Of a DNA stretch of 64,000 nt, positions 42,238 to 49,939 are shown in pieces; within the stretch, counting starts at the first letter, position 1; each line of letters begins with the position of its first letter. The DNA comes from Flavobacterium sp. (GTDB lineage: Bacteria > Bacteroidota > Bacteroidia > Flavobacteriales > Flavobacteriaceae). A program made the translations under genes and the position numbers. The notes under the pieces were generated by a model. That model worked only from the letters and a program-made list of their open reading frames with translations, was not told the origin of the DNA and searched no databases. The DNA lies in the NCBI RefSeq assembly GCF_017744675.1, contig NZ_JAGIAV010000001.1, positions 186,001 to 250,000 on the forward strand, in the 5' to 3' direction.

Positions 42238-43008
42238 ATGAAAAAGCTCATCTTCATTATATTAGCACTAACTATACTCTCTTTTGCGCCTCAAAAAGAA
42301 GACGCTTTCGATACTGGAGAATATTTCAAATTTAGAATACATTATGGTTTTGTAAACGCAGGATATGCCACTCTTGAAGTTAAAGATGCTACCATAAACA
42401 ATAAAAAGGTATTTCACTCTATTGGAAAAGGTTACACAACCGGAATGTCCAAATTTTTCTTTAAAGTAGAAGATTTATACGAAAGTTATTTTGATAAAGA
42501 AACAGGAAAACCATACCGTTATGTTAGGAAAATTGACGAAGGCGGCTACACCAAAAATCAAGAAGGTTTTTTTAATCAAAATGAAAATAAAGTTTTGGTA
42601 AAAGACTACAAGCGTAATTCAGAAAAAACAATTATGGTATCTGAAGAAGTGCAAGATATTGTATCGGCATTTTACTTTTTAAGAAACCATCCCAACATCA
42701 ACAAACTTAAATCTGGTGAAGCCATTACAATTGATATGTTTTTTGATGATGAAATCACAAAATTTAAGTTAAAATATGTAGGCCGTCAAGATATTACGAC
42801 TAAATTTGGAACCGTTTCTACAATGGTTTTTAAGCCATTGGTCCAAACTGGTAGAGTATTTAAAGAAAAAGAGAGCTTAACACTCTGGATAACAGACGAT
42901 GTAAATAAAGTTCCGATAAGAATAAAAGCAGATTTAGCCGTAGGTTCTCTTAAAGCTGATCTCGATGAATATAAAGGATTGCAAAGTCCACTTAAAGCAA
43001 AAAAATAA
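42238..43008 (+). CDS. Exported DUF3108 protein
   Basis: A 256-residue protein with a signal peptide (KKLIFIILALTILSFA) and a DUF3108 domain covering most of the mature part (EYFKFRIHYGFVNAGYATLEV, YRYVRKIDEGGY, SLTLWITDDVNKVPIRIKADLAVGSLKADL), which forms a beta structure probably binding lipid-like ligands in the periplasm. The ATG at 42238 starts the signal peptide. The stop overlaps the start of tryptophan 2,3-dioxygenase by one base (TAATG). Confidence 0.87.
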   Translation: MKKLIFIILALTILSFAPQKEDAFDTGEYFKFRIHYGFVNAGYATLEVKDATINNKKVFHSIGKGYTTGMSKFFFKVEDLYESYFDKETGKPYRYVRKIDEGGYTKNQEGFFNQNENKVLVKDYKRNSEKTIMVSEEVQDIVSAFYFLRNHPNINKLKSGEAITIDMFFDDEITKFKLKYVGRQDITTKFGTVSTMVFKPLVQTGRVFKEKESLTLWITDDVNKVPIRIKADLAVGSLKADLDEYKGLQSPLKAKK

Positions 43009-43949
43009 TGAACCCTACAGATAATTCTGCAGCAATTTTAAAAGAAATTGATCTTAAATTTCAAGCCATAAATCAAAAAACTGATGTTCAATTGGAAGGA
43101 TTGCTTTGGGCCAAACCAATTACTTATTGGGATTACATCCAAACCGATGCACTTCTAAACCTGCAAATTCAGCGTACTACACTTCCTGACGAAATGGTTT
43201 TTATCATGTACCATCAGGTAAACGAATTGATTTTTAAAATGATTTTGTGGGAAATTGATCAGATTGCCGAAACAGAAAACATTCAAGTCGACTTTTTCAG
43301 CGAGAGATTATCCAGAATTACAAGATATTTTGACATGCTTACCAACTCTTTCAGCATCATGGAAAATGGTATGGAAGTAGATCAATACATGAAATTCAGA
43401 AACACACTAACTCCAGCCAGCGGATTCCAAAGTGCACAGTATAGAATGATCGAATTTGCTTCGACAGATGTTATTAATTTAACAGATCGCAGATACAAAG
43501 CAAACTTTGATGAAAATACAGACTTAGAAACTAGCTTTGAACATCTTTATTGGCAAGCTGCTGGAAAAGATTATCACACTGGCGAAAAATCATACTTGCT
43601 GAATGAGTTTGAGAAAAAATACAAAGAGCCGTTTTTAAGACAAATGGCTACTTTTAAAACCAAGAATCTTTGGCAAAAATTCATTCAACTACCTATTGAA
43701 GATCAGCAAAATGCAGCATTGATCGATGCCATGCGCCATTACGACAAAACGGTAAATATTACTTGGGTAATGCAGCACCTTAATACAGCGAGAAAATACA
43801 TACTTGAAAGCGGAAAAGGCAATGGCGAAGCAACAGGCGGAAGCGATTGGCAAAAATATATGCACCCAAAATACCAAAGACGCATCTTTTTTCCTAAATT
43901 GTGGACCGAAGAAGAATTGTCCAATTGGGGAAATGAAACCGAAGTTTAA
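43008..43949 (+). CDS. Tryptophan 2,3-dioxygenase
   Basis: A 313-residue haem enzyme that opens the indole ring of tryptophan to N-formylkynurenine. Family signatures: ITYWDYIQTDALLNLQ, MVFIMYHQVNELIFKMILWEI, and SGFQSAQYRMIEF; the C-terminal TGGSDWQKYMHP is also conserved. In Bacteroidota it feeds tryptophan breakdown or NAD synthesis; kynurenine-pathway genes are not in the window. Overlaps the DUF3108 gene by one base and is followed 24 bases later by an M23 peptidase gene. Confidence 0.93.
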   Translation: MNPTDNSAAILKEIDLKFQAINQKTDVQLEGLLWAKPITYWDYIQTDALLNLQIQRTTLPDEMVFIMYHQVNELIFKMILWEIDQIAETENIQVDFFSERLSRITRYFDMLTNSFSIMENGMEVDQYMKFRNTLTPASGFQSAQYRMIEFASTDVINLTDRRYKANFDENTDLETSFEHLYWQAAGKDYHTGEKSYLLNEFEKKYKEPFLRQMATFKTKNLWQKFIQLPIEDQQNAALIDAMRHYDKTVNITWVMQHLNTARKYILESGKGNGEATGGSDWQKYMHPKYQRRIFFPKLWTEEELSNWGNETEV

Positions 43950-43973
43950 TTTCTCAACAAAAATTTATAAAGT

Positions 43974-45194
43974 TTGAAAAAAGCAGTCGTAATTTTAATT
44001 GTCTTGTTTTCTATTTTTTCATGTAAAAAAGCAGAAGAAAAAGTAGAAGCCAAAATTACTAAACCAGCAACCAAAAAAATAGAATTCGGTTTTAATTACG
44101 CAGACTTTAATGTTGTTAACGATACTATTTCGAAAGGAGATTCTTTTGGCTCTATTTTGCAAAGCCAAAATATTGGAGACAAAAAAGTAAATGAAATTGT
44201 CGAACAGGTAAAAGATTCTTTCAATGTTAGAAATATTCGTTACGGCAAACCTTTTACTTTGCTTCGTTCTAAAAACAAAACGAACAATCTTCAAGTTTTT
44301 ATTTATCAGCCAGATGCTTTAAGCTATTATGTTCTAGATTTAAGAGACAGCATTGCAAAAGCTTACAAAAAAATAAAACCCGTTACTTTTAAAAGAAAAA
44401 TGATTGGCGGCGTTCTTAAAAGCTCTTTATCAGAAACTTTAGGAAACGAAAGTGTCGAAACCGCTTTGGCAAGCCGAATCACAAAAGTATTCTCTTGGTC
44501 TATTGACTTCTTTAAACTTAAAAAAGGAGATCGTTACGGACTAATTTTCACCGAACGTTTCATTAACGGAAAAACGTATGACGGAGTTGAGGATCTTGAA
44601 GCGGCATTCTTTGAATATAAAGGAAAAATCATCTACGCTTTTCCTTTTGAAAGAGACACTACTTCTGGAAAGATTGAATATTATGATGATGAAGGAAAAA
44701 CACTTAAAAACTTCTTCTTAAAAACACCTATTAAATTCAGCCGAATCACTTCAAGATTTACCATGAACAGATACCATCCGGTGCAACATACTTGGAAAGC
44801 ACACAAAGGAACCGATTATGCCGCTCCAACAGGAACACCAATTTCAACAACAGCTTCTGGCGTTGTAGAAGCTACGGGATATACCGCAGGAAACGGAAAC
44901 TTTGTAAAAGTAAAACACAACGGAACCTACTCTACCCAATATTTACACATGTCTAAAATCCTAGTTCGCCGCGGACAGCGCGTTACTCAAGGCCAGACTA
45001 TTGGTTTAGTTGGAAGTACAGGTTTAGCTTCTGGCCCTCATGTTTGTTACCGTTTTTGGAAAAATGGAGTTCAAGTGGATGCTCTTCGATTAAATCTTCC
45101 AACTGGAGAATCTCTTACAGGAAGCGACAGAACTCGTTTCATGAAGCAGATCGAGCCTTTAAAAAGAGAATTGGACAGCATTGGAAATCTGTAA
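43974..45194 (+). CDS. M23/LytM-family lipoprotein peptidase
   Basis: A 406-residue protein. Lipobox IFSC, N-terminal region with LysM/OapA-like segments, and a C-terminal M23 domain with the zinc motifs HKGTDYAAP and LASGPHVCYRFWKNG, plus QYLHMSKI. Such enzymes cut peptidoglycan cross-links or act as activators of amidases. The start codon is TTG (43974), the only plausible start before the signal peptide (KKAVVILIVLFSIFSC). It is followed by a small soluble protein gene. Confidence 0.9.
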   Translation: MKKAVVILIVLFSIFSCKKAEEKVEAKITKPATKKIEFGFNYADFNVVNDTISKGDSFGSILQSQNIGDKKVNEIVEQVKDSFNVRNIRYGKPFTLLRSKNKTNNLQVFIYQPDALSYYVLDLRDSIAKAYKKIKPVTFKRKMIGGVLKSSLSETLGNESVETALASRITKVFSWSIDFFKLKKGDRYGLIFTERFINGKTYDGVEDLEAAFFEYKGKIIYAFPFERDTTSGKIEYYDDEGKTLKNFFLKTPIKFSRITSRFTMNRYHPVQHTWKAHKGTDYAAPTGTPISTTASGVVEATGYTAGNGNFVKVKHNGTYSTQYLHMSKILVRRGQRVTQGQTIGLVGSTGLASGPHVCYRFWKNGVQVDALRLNLPTGESLTGSDRTRFMKQIEPLKRELDSIGNL

Positions 45195-45228
45195 TAATCA
45201 TTTTTGAAAATTATTCTGCACTAAAATC

Positions 45229-45849
45229 ATGAAAAATGAACGTCTTAAAACCATGTACAATGAAACTTTTTCTGGTTTAAAATTATTTTACAGAGACACC
45301 AATCTGGCTGAAAATTTAATTTCAAATTATAAAGTCGGGCAAATTATTCAAGAAAAAGGTTTTACAGACATGACTTCGATTGGCGGAGGAATTTCAGGCA
45401 ATTTTAGATATCTAATTGCTAGTGCGCATGCCAAAGATTTGTCAAAATTTAACCCTGATTCGGCAAGAATTGGTCATTATCTTTTAGACTCAATTGCTTA
45501 TTTCAAAGTACTGGACATTCAAAAAATTGAAGATAAAACTCAAATTTTCCTTTTGAACATTCCAGACAATTCGATTTCGCTTTTTAAAAATTCATCTTCT
45601 AATTTAGAAGAAGAAATTATTGAAAAAGCTCAAAAACGCTTTCGCGAAAAAATCGATGCTGATTTAATTCCAGAATTACAAACCGAAGAATGGAAAGAAA
45701 GAACAAAATTTCCGCTCGGAATGGACGAAAATGGAAAACTATTTTTTGATGATTCTAAAATTAAAACCGAAGTTCCAAAAAGAATTGATGTTGATGTAAC
45801 GAAAAAAGTGATCGAAATCAACAAGAAACCGTGGTGGAAAATTTGGTAA
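45229..45849 (+). CDS. Unknown soluble protein, about 200 residues
   Basis: A 206-residue protein (or 198 from the ATG at 45253). No signal peptide, no membrane segment. The N-terminal half is of alpha/beta character with a short glycine run (TSIGGGISGNFRYLIASAHA); the C-terminal part is charged and ends in NKKPWWKIW. No family is recognised. It follows the M23 peptidase gene by 34 bases and is likely in the same transcript. Confidence 0.6.
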   Translation: MKNERLKTMYNETFSGLKLFYRDTNLAENLISNYKVGQIIQEKGFTDMTSIGGGISGNFRYLIASAHAKDLSKFNPDSARIGHYLLDSIAYFKVLDIQKIEDKTQIFLLNIPDNSISLFKNSSSNLEEEIIEKAQKRFREKIDADLIPELQTEEWKERTKFPLGMDENGKLFFDDSKIKTEVPKRIDVDVTKKVIEINKKPWWKIW

Positions 45850-45861
45850 ACTAAATTTCAG

Positions 45862-46707
45862 TTATTTAGCATATTTTTTTCTAAACTCAGACGGATTCAT
45901 TCCTTTGTATTTTCTAAAAACCTTATTCAAGTGACTTTCATCCGAATAATTTAATTCATCCGCAATTTCATTAATCCGCATGTCACTGTTTAAAAGTCTC
46001 GCTTCGATTAATCTCAACTTATAATTTGCAATATATTCTTGCAGTGTTTCACCCGTTTGTTTCTTAAAATATTTTCCCAAATAGTTAAGCGTGATATTAA
46101 AATGTCCGCTTATTCTTTCAGACTTTAATTCTTTCGGATCGTAGATGTTTTCCTGAATGTAATGCAATATTTCAAGAACCAATTCTCCTGTTGTTTCCTT
46201 AATATTTTTCGGAAGTTTCAAAGCAATATTTCTGGCCACAATTGTAATTATAGTGTTTACGATCTGCTCTGTAATCTTTTGATGATAAATTTGCTGATTG
46301 TTCTGCTCATCAATTATATTTCCGATCAATGACGCAATTAAAGGTTTGTCAATCTGATTTTTTAGAATACATCCTGGACGATGGCTTGCATTTTGAAGAA
46401 TATATTCCATTCGAAGAATATTATCTGATTGTCCGTTTTGAGAATTTTCTTTTATATAATACTCATTAAACCGAAGAAAAAAGAATTTCGTGCGCGTTGT
46501 AATTTCAAATGAATGTATGTCTTGCGGCGTTATTAGAAACAAATTCCCTTTTTGGTACTGAAATTGGTTATCATTAATAACCTGAATTCCGGTTCCGCTG
46601 ACAATATAAATCAACTCAAAAAAATTGTTTTTCCGAACTGTTTTCGGAAACTGCTCCAATTCTTTAAAATCAACTTCAAAAGGATGATATAAATTCATAT
46701 TTGTCAT
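45862..46707 (-). CDS. AraC-family transcription regulator
   Basis: A 281-residue regulator: N-terminal cupin-like sensor (FFELIYIVSGTGIQVINDNQFQYQKGNLFLITPQDIHSFEI) and a C-terminal AraC double helix-turn-helix (SGHFNITLNYLGKYFKKQTGETLQEYIANYKLRLIEARLL, then INEIADELNYSDESHLNKVFRKYKGMNPSEFRKKY). It is divergent from the SDR gene at 46803 and probably controls it; the 95-base gap contains a dyad-rich AT segment. ATGs at 46707 and 46698 are both possible starts. Confidence 0.88.
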   Translation of the reverse strand: MTNMNLYHPFEVDFKELEQFPKTVRKNNFFELIYIVSGTGIQVINDNQFQYQKGNLFLITPQDIHSFEITTRTKFFFLRFNEYYIKENSQNGQSDNILRMEYILQNASHRPGCILKNQIDKPLIASLIGNIIDEQNNQQIYHQKITEQIVNTIITIVARNIALKLPKNIKETTGELVLEILHYIQENIYDPKELKSERISGHFNITLNYLGKYFKKQTGETLQEYIANYKLRLIEARLLNSDMRINEIADELNYSDESHLNKVFRKYKGMNPSEFRKKYAK

Positions 46708-46765
46708 TTTGCTAAAATACAATTTTAGTACCAAATAATACAATTTTTCAGAAGGGCTAACCTTC

Positions 46766-46773
46766 TAATTTTG
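46766..46773 (+). promoter_or_regulatory. Candidate -7 element of the SDR gene
   Basis: TAATTTTG matches TAnnTTTG, 30 bases before the ATG. It lies in the AraC/SDR divergent gap where an AraC-family operator would be expected. Confidence 0.35.
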
Positions 46774-46802
46774 TTATAAATAACAAACTAAAAATATATA
46801 AA

Positions 46803-47363
46803 ATGAGAATTCTTATAATTGGAGCAAATGGAACAATTGGTAAAATTCTGGAACCAGCTCTATCCAAAAATCATGAAGTCATTTCGGCTGGAAGAAACAG
46901 CGGTGATTTTAGAGTCGATCTCTCCGATTCCAATTCGATCGAAAAATTATTCGAAAAAGTTAAGGACATCGATTCTTGCATTTGTGTTGCAGGCGATTGC
47001 TATACGGGAGATTTATTTTCGCTTGACGAAGAAAAATTAAATATCGGCATTCAAAATAAATTGCTAGGACAAATCAATCTCGTTTTAATTGGTCAGAAAT
47101 ACCTAAACGAAAAAGGATCTTTTACTCTCACTTCAGGAAAAATGGCCGATAAACCTGTAAAAAACAACATCGCTAAAGCAATTGTAAATGGTGGCATCAA
47201 CAGTTTTGTTCTTGCTACTTCACTAGAATTAGAAAGAGGAATTCGAATAAATGCAATAAGTCCAGCCAAAGTCGCCGACATTCCAATCGAAGATTTAATA
47301 AATGCTTATACAAAAAGCATTGAAGAAACTATAAATGGAGAAATTATTAAAGTAAACTATTAA
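46803..47363 (+). CDS. Short-chain dehydrogenase (short form)
   Basis: A 186-residue SDR-like protein. The nucleotide site is GANGTIG (residues 7-13); a GKMADKPVKNNIAKAIVNGG segment holds the place of the usual YxxxK active site, but the tyrosine is replaced (SGKMADKPVKNNIAK), so the classical tyrosine is not seen. Shorter than standard SDR by about 50 residues. Likely controlled by the divergent AraC regulator. Followed directly by a lipocalin-like gene, so the two are probably in one operon. Confidence 0.8.
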   Translation: MRILIIGANGTIGKILEPALSKNHEVISAGRNSGDFRVDLSDSNSIEKLFEKVKDIDSCICVAGDCYTGDLFSLDEEKLNIGIQNKLLGQINLVLIGQKYLNEKGSFTLTSGKMADKPVKNNIAKAIVNGGINSFVLATSLELERGIRINAISPAKVADIPIEDLINAYTKSIEETINGEIIKVNY

Positions 47364-47373
47364 ATTTTTGAAG

Positions 47374-47859
47374 ATGAAAAACATCCTTTTGATGCTGCTG
47401 CTTTTGATCGCAAATTCGATGAGTGCACAGAAGAAGACCGAACTTTTAGGCTCATGGACTTTGGTTTCGGTAGAAAATATAAATTCAGACGGAACGAAGA
47501 ACCTTCCTTATGATGTAAATCCTAAAGGTTTTTTGTTTTTTGATGAACAAGGAAATTACGCCATTCAGATATACAAAAATGACCGCGCAAAAATTGTTTC
47601 GGGAGACAAAAATAAATGTACTCCCGAAGAAAATGCCGCCATTGTTCAAGGAAGTAATGCGCATTTTGGAATGTATGAAATTAACGAAGCAAATAAGACG
47701 ATCATTTTTAATATAAAAACAGCAACGTTTCCAAATTGGGAAGAAACAATTCAAAAGAGATCGTATACTTTGAAAAACAATGAACTCAAATATACTGTAA
47801 CCAATACCACTCAAGGCGGAAAGTCCGTAACAGCTGAAGTTGTCTGGAAAAAATTATGA
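47374..47859 (+). CDS. Lipocalin-like domain exported protein
   Basis: A 161-residue protein with a signal peptide (MKNILLMLLLLIANSMSAQ) and a lipocalin-like domain (LLGSWTLVSVENINSDG, GFLFFDEQGNYAIQIYKNDR, PNWEETIQKRSYTLKNNEL). Such proteins bind small hydrophobic ligands; the actual ligand is not known. The ATG at 47374 starts the signal peptide, 10 bases after the SDR stop. Confidence 0.82.
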   Translation: MKNILLMLLLLIANSMSAQKKTELLGSWTLVSVENINSDGTKNLPYDVNPKGFLFFDEQGNYAIQIYKNDRAKIVSGDKNKCTPEENAAIVQGSNAHFGMYEINEANKTIIFNIKTATFPNWEETIQKRSYTLKNNELKYTVTNTTQGGKSVTAEVVWKKL

Positions 47860-47869
47860 CGGTTTACAT

Positions 47870-47882
47870 AAAACGTTTTCGT
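47870..47882. promoter_or_regulatory. Candidate LacI-type operator upstream of pgi
   Basis: AAAACGTTTTCGT, identical to the site in front of gdhA (11311-11323), lies about 93 bases before the pgi start. Confidence 0.35.
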
Positions 47883-47933
47883 AACTAATTGTTATATAAT
47901 CGTGAACCGTTACCCTTTTAAAAGTTATTTCAG

Positions 47934-47941
47934 TATTTTTG
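47934..47941 (+). promoter_or_regulatory. Candidate -7 element of pgi
   Basis: TATTTTTG matches TAnnTTTG, 33 bases before the ATG of pgi. No good -33 element at the expected distance. Confidence 0.35.
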
Positions 47942-47974
47942 TGTTTCAAAAAACAAACTCAATTATAGATAAAA

Positions 47975-49618
47975 ATGGCTTTAAACACAACAAACCCAAC
48001 TGGGACTGAAGCGTGGAAAAATCTACAAAACCACTATAACGCAATTCACGAAACCACAATACAAGAATTGTTTCAACAAGATAGTGCTCGTGCTGAAAAA
48101 TTCAATTTGCAATGGAATGACTTTTTAGTAGATTATTCAAAAAATAATATCAGTCAGGAAACTGTTTCTCTTTTACTAGAATTAGCAAATTCAATCGGAC
48201 TGAAAGATGCAATTGCACAATATTTTGGAGGAGAATTAATCAATCAGACAGAAAATCGTGCTGTTTTACATACGGCATTGCGCGCTCCAGAATCGGCAGT
48301 AATTAAAGTTGACGGAGAAAATGTAATTCCTGAGGTTTACGAAGTAAAAAATAAAATCAAAAACTTTACCCAAGAAGTAATTTCTGGACAGAGAAAAGGA
48401 TACACTGGAAAAGCTTTTACTGATATCGTAAATATCGGAATTGGCGGTTCTGACCTTGGCCCTGTTATGGCTGTTGAAGCTTTACAGTTTTACAAAAACC
48501 ATTTAAATACACATTTCGTTTCAAACGTTGACGGTGATCATGTTAATGAAGTTATCAAAAAACTAAATCCTGAAACGACACTTTTTGTAATTGTTTCTAA
48601 AACTTTTACTACCCAAGAAACGCTTTCAAATTCAGAAACTATTAAAGAATGGTTTTTAAAATCGGCTTCTCAAGAAGATATTGCAAAGCACTTCGTAGCG
48701 GTTTCCACAAACATTCAGAAAGTAACAGAGTTCGGAATTAACCCAAATAACGTTTTCCCTATGTGGGACTGGGTTGGAGGAAGATTTTCTTTATGGAGTG
48801 CAGTTGGTTTAAGCATAGCTTTGGCCGTTGGATTTGATAATTATAATGATTTATTAAATGGCGCATATGAAATGGATGAGCATTTCAAATCGGCAGAATT
48901 TGATCAAAACATCCCAGTTATTTTAGCTTTATTAAGCGTTTGGTACAATAATTTTTATGGTGCCGAAAGTGAAGCTCTAATTCCGTACACCCAATATTTA
49001 CACAAGCTTGCTCCTTATTTGCAACAAGCTTTTATGGAAAGTAATGGAAAAAGCGTTGGTCGCGACGGAAAACCAGTTAACTATCAAACGGGAACAATTA
49101 TTTGGGGAGAGCCTGGAACAAACTCTCAACACGCTTTCTTCCAATTGATTCACCAAGGAACAAAAAGAATCCCAACAGATTTTATCGGATTTGTAAAACC
49201 ACTTTATGGCAACGAAGATCATCACGATAAATTAATGTCAAACTTTTTCGCTCAAACAGAGGCTTTACTGAATGGTAAAACAGAAGCACAAGTACAAGCA
49301 GAATTTGACAAACAAGGACTTTCAGCTGAAAAAGCTTCTTATTTAAGACCTTTCAAAGTTTTCACAGGAAACAAACCGACTAATACTATCTTGATTCAAA
49401 AACTTACTCCGAAAAGTTTAGGATCTTTAATCGCGTTATACGAACATAAGATCTTTGTTCAAGGTGTTATCTGGAACATTTTCAGCTTTGACCAATGGGG
49501 AGTTGAATTGGGTAAACAATTGGCAAATTCTATCTTAGATGAAATCAACTCTAAGACTGTTAAAAGTCATGATAGTTCAACTTCATTTTTGTTAAATCAT
49601 TTTCTAAAGAATAAATAA
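47975..49618 (+). CDS. pgi: Glucose-6-phosphate isomerase
   Basis: A 547-residue PGI, which interconverts glucose 6-phosphate and fructose 6-phosphate. The PGI signatures are clear: [15 protein letters not shown], the [19 protein letters not shown] segment with catalytic arginine, and [18 protein letters not shown] with catalytic glutamate and histidine near it. Full length. Single gene with its own terminator. Confidence 0.97.
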   Translation: MALNTTNPTGTEAWKNLQNHYNAIHETTIQELFQQDSARAEKFNLQWNDFLVDYSKNNISQETVSLLLELANSIGLKDAIAQYFGGELINQTENRAVLHTALRAPESAVIKVDGENVIPEVYEVKNKIKNFTQEVISGQRKGYTGKAFTDIVNIGIGGSDLGPVMAVEALQFYKNHLNTHFVSNVDGDHVNEVIKKLNPETTLFVIVSKTFTTQETLSNSETIKEWFLKSASQEDIAKHFVAVSTNIQKVTEFGINPNNVFPMWDWVGGRFSLWSAVGLSIALAVGFDNYNDLLNGAYEMDEHFKSAEFDQNIPVILALLSVWYNNFYGAESEALIPYTQYLHKLAPYLQQAFMESNGKSVGRDGKPVNYQTGTIIWGEPGTNSQHAFFQLIHQGTKRIPTDFIGFVKPLYGNEDHHDKLMSNFFAQTEALLNGKTEAQVQAEFDKQGLSAEKASYLRPFKVFTGNKPTNTILIQKLTPKSLGSLIALYEHKIFVQGVIWNIFSFDQWGVELGKQLANSILDEINSKTVKSHDSSTSFLLNHFLKNK

Positions 49619-49649
49619 AAACATTTATTTAAATATTCTATAACTTTTG

Positions 49650-49686
49650 AAACGTCCTAATTACGAGTAAAATTAGGACGTTTTTT
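49650..49686 (+). terminator. Intrinsic terminator of pgi
   Basis: A 13-bp stem (49650-49662 with 49671-49683) followed by T residues. Confidence 0.85.
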
Positions 49687-49905
49687 ACATTTAAAACCGA
49701 CCAAAAGCAGAAATAAACGGCAAGTTGCAAAAGCCAACTTACAACCTTAACAGAATAATTACATTTTTAACAAAAAACCATTGTTTAAATTCAATAAAAC
49801 AATATTTTAAGTAAAGAAAAGCTAAAAATTCATTTTAATGCGCAGCACAAAAAACAAAACTTACTTTTCTTAACATTTCGATAACATTATCTGAGTTATT
49901 TGTTA

Positions 49906-49913
49906 TAATTTTG
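49906..49913 (+). promoter_or_regulatory. Candidate -7 element of the TonB receptor gene
   Basis: TAATTTTG matches TAnnTTTG, 26 bases before the ATG at 49940. Confidence 0.35.
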
Positions 49914-49939
49914 CCAAAAACAATAAACTCAATAACAAA

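Larger units (their letters stand above)
49619..49939. other. Gene-free region between pgi and the TonB receptor
   Basis: This 321-base gap holds the pgi terminator (49650-49686), a -7 element TAATTTTG (49906-49913) for the receptor gene, and AT-rich sequence with nothing else seen. Confidence 0.5.
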
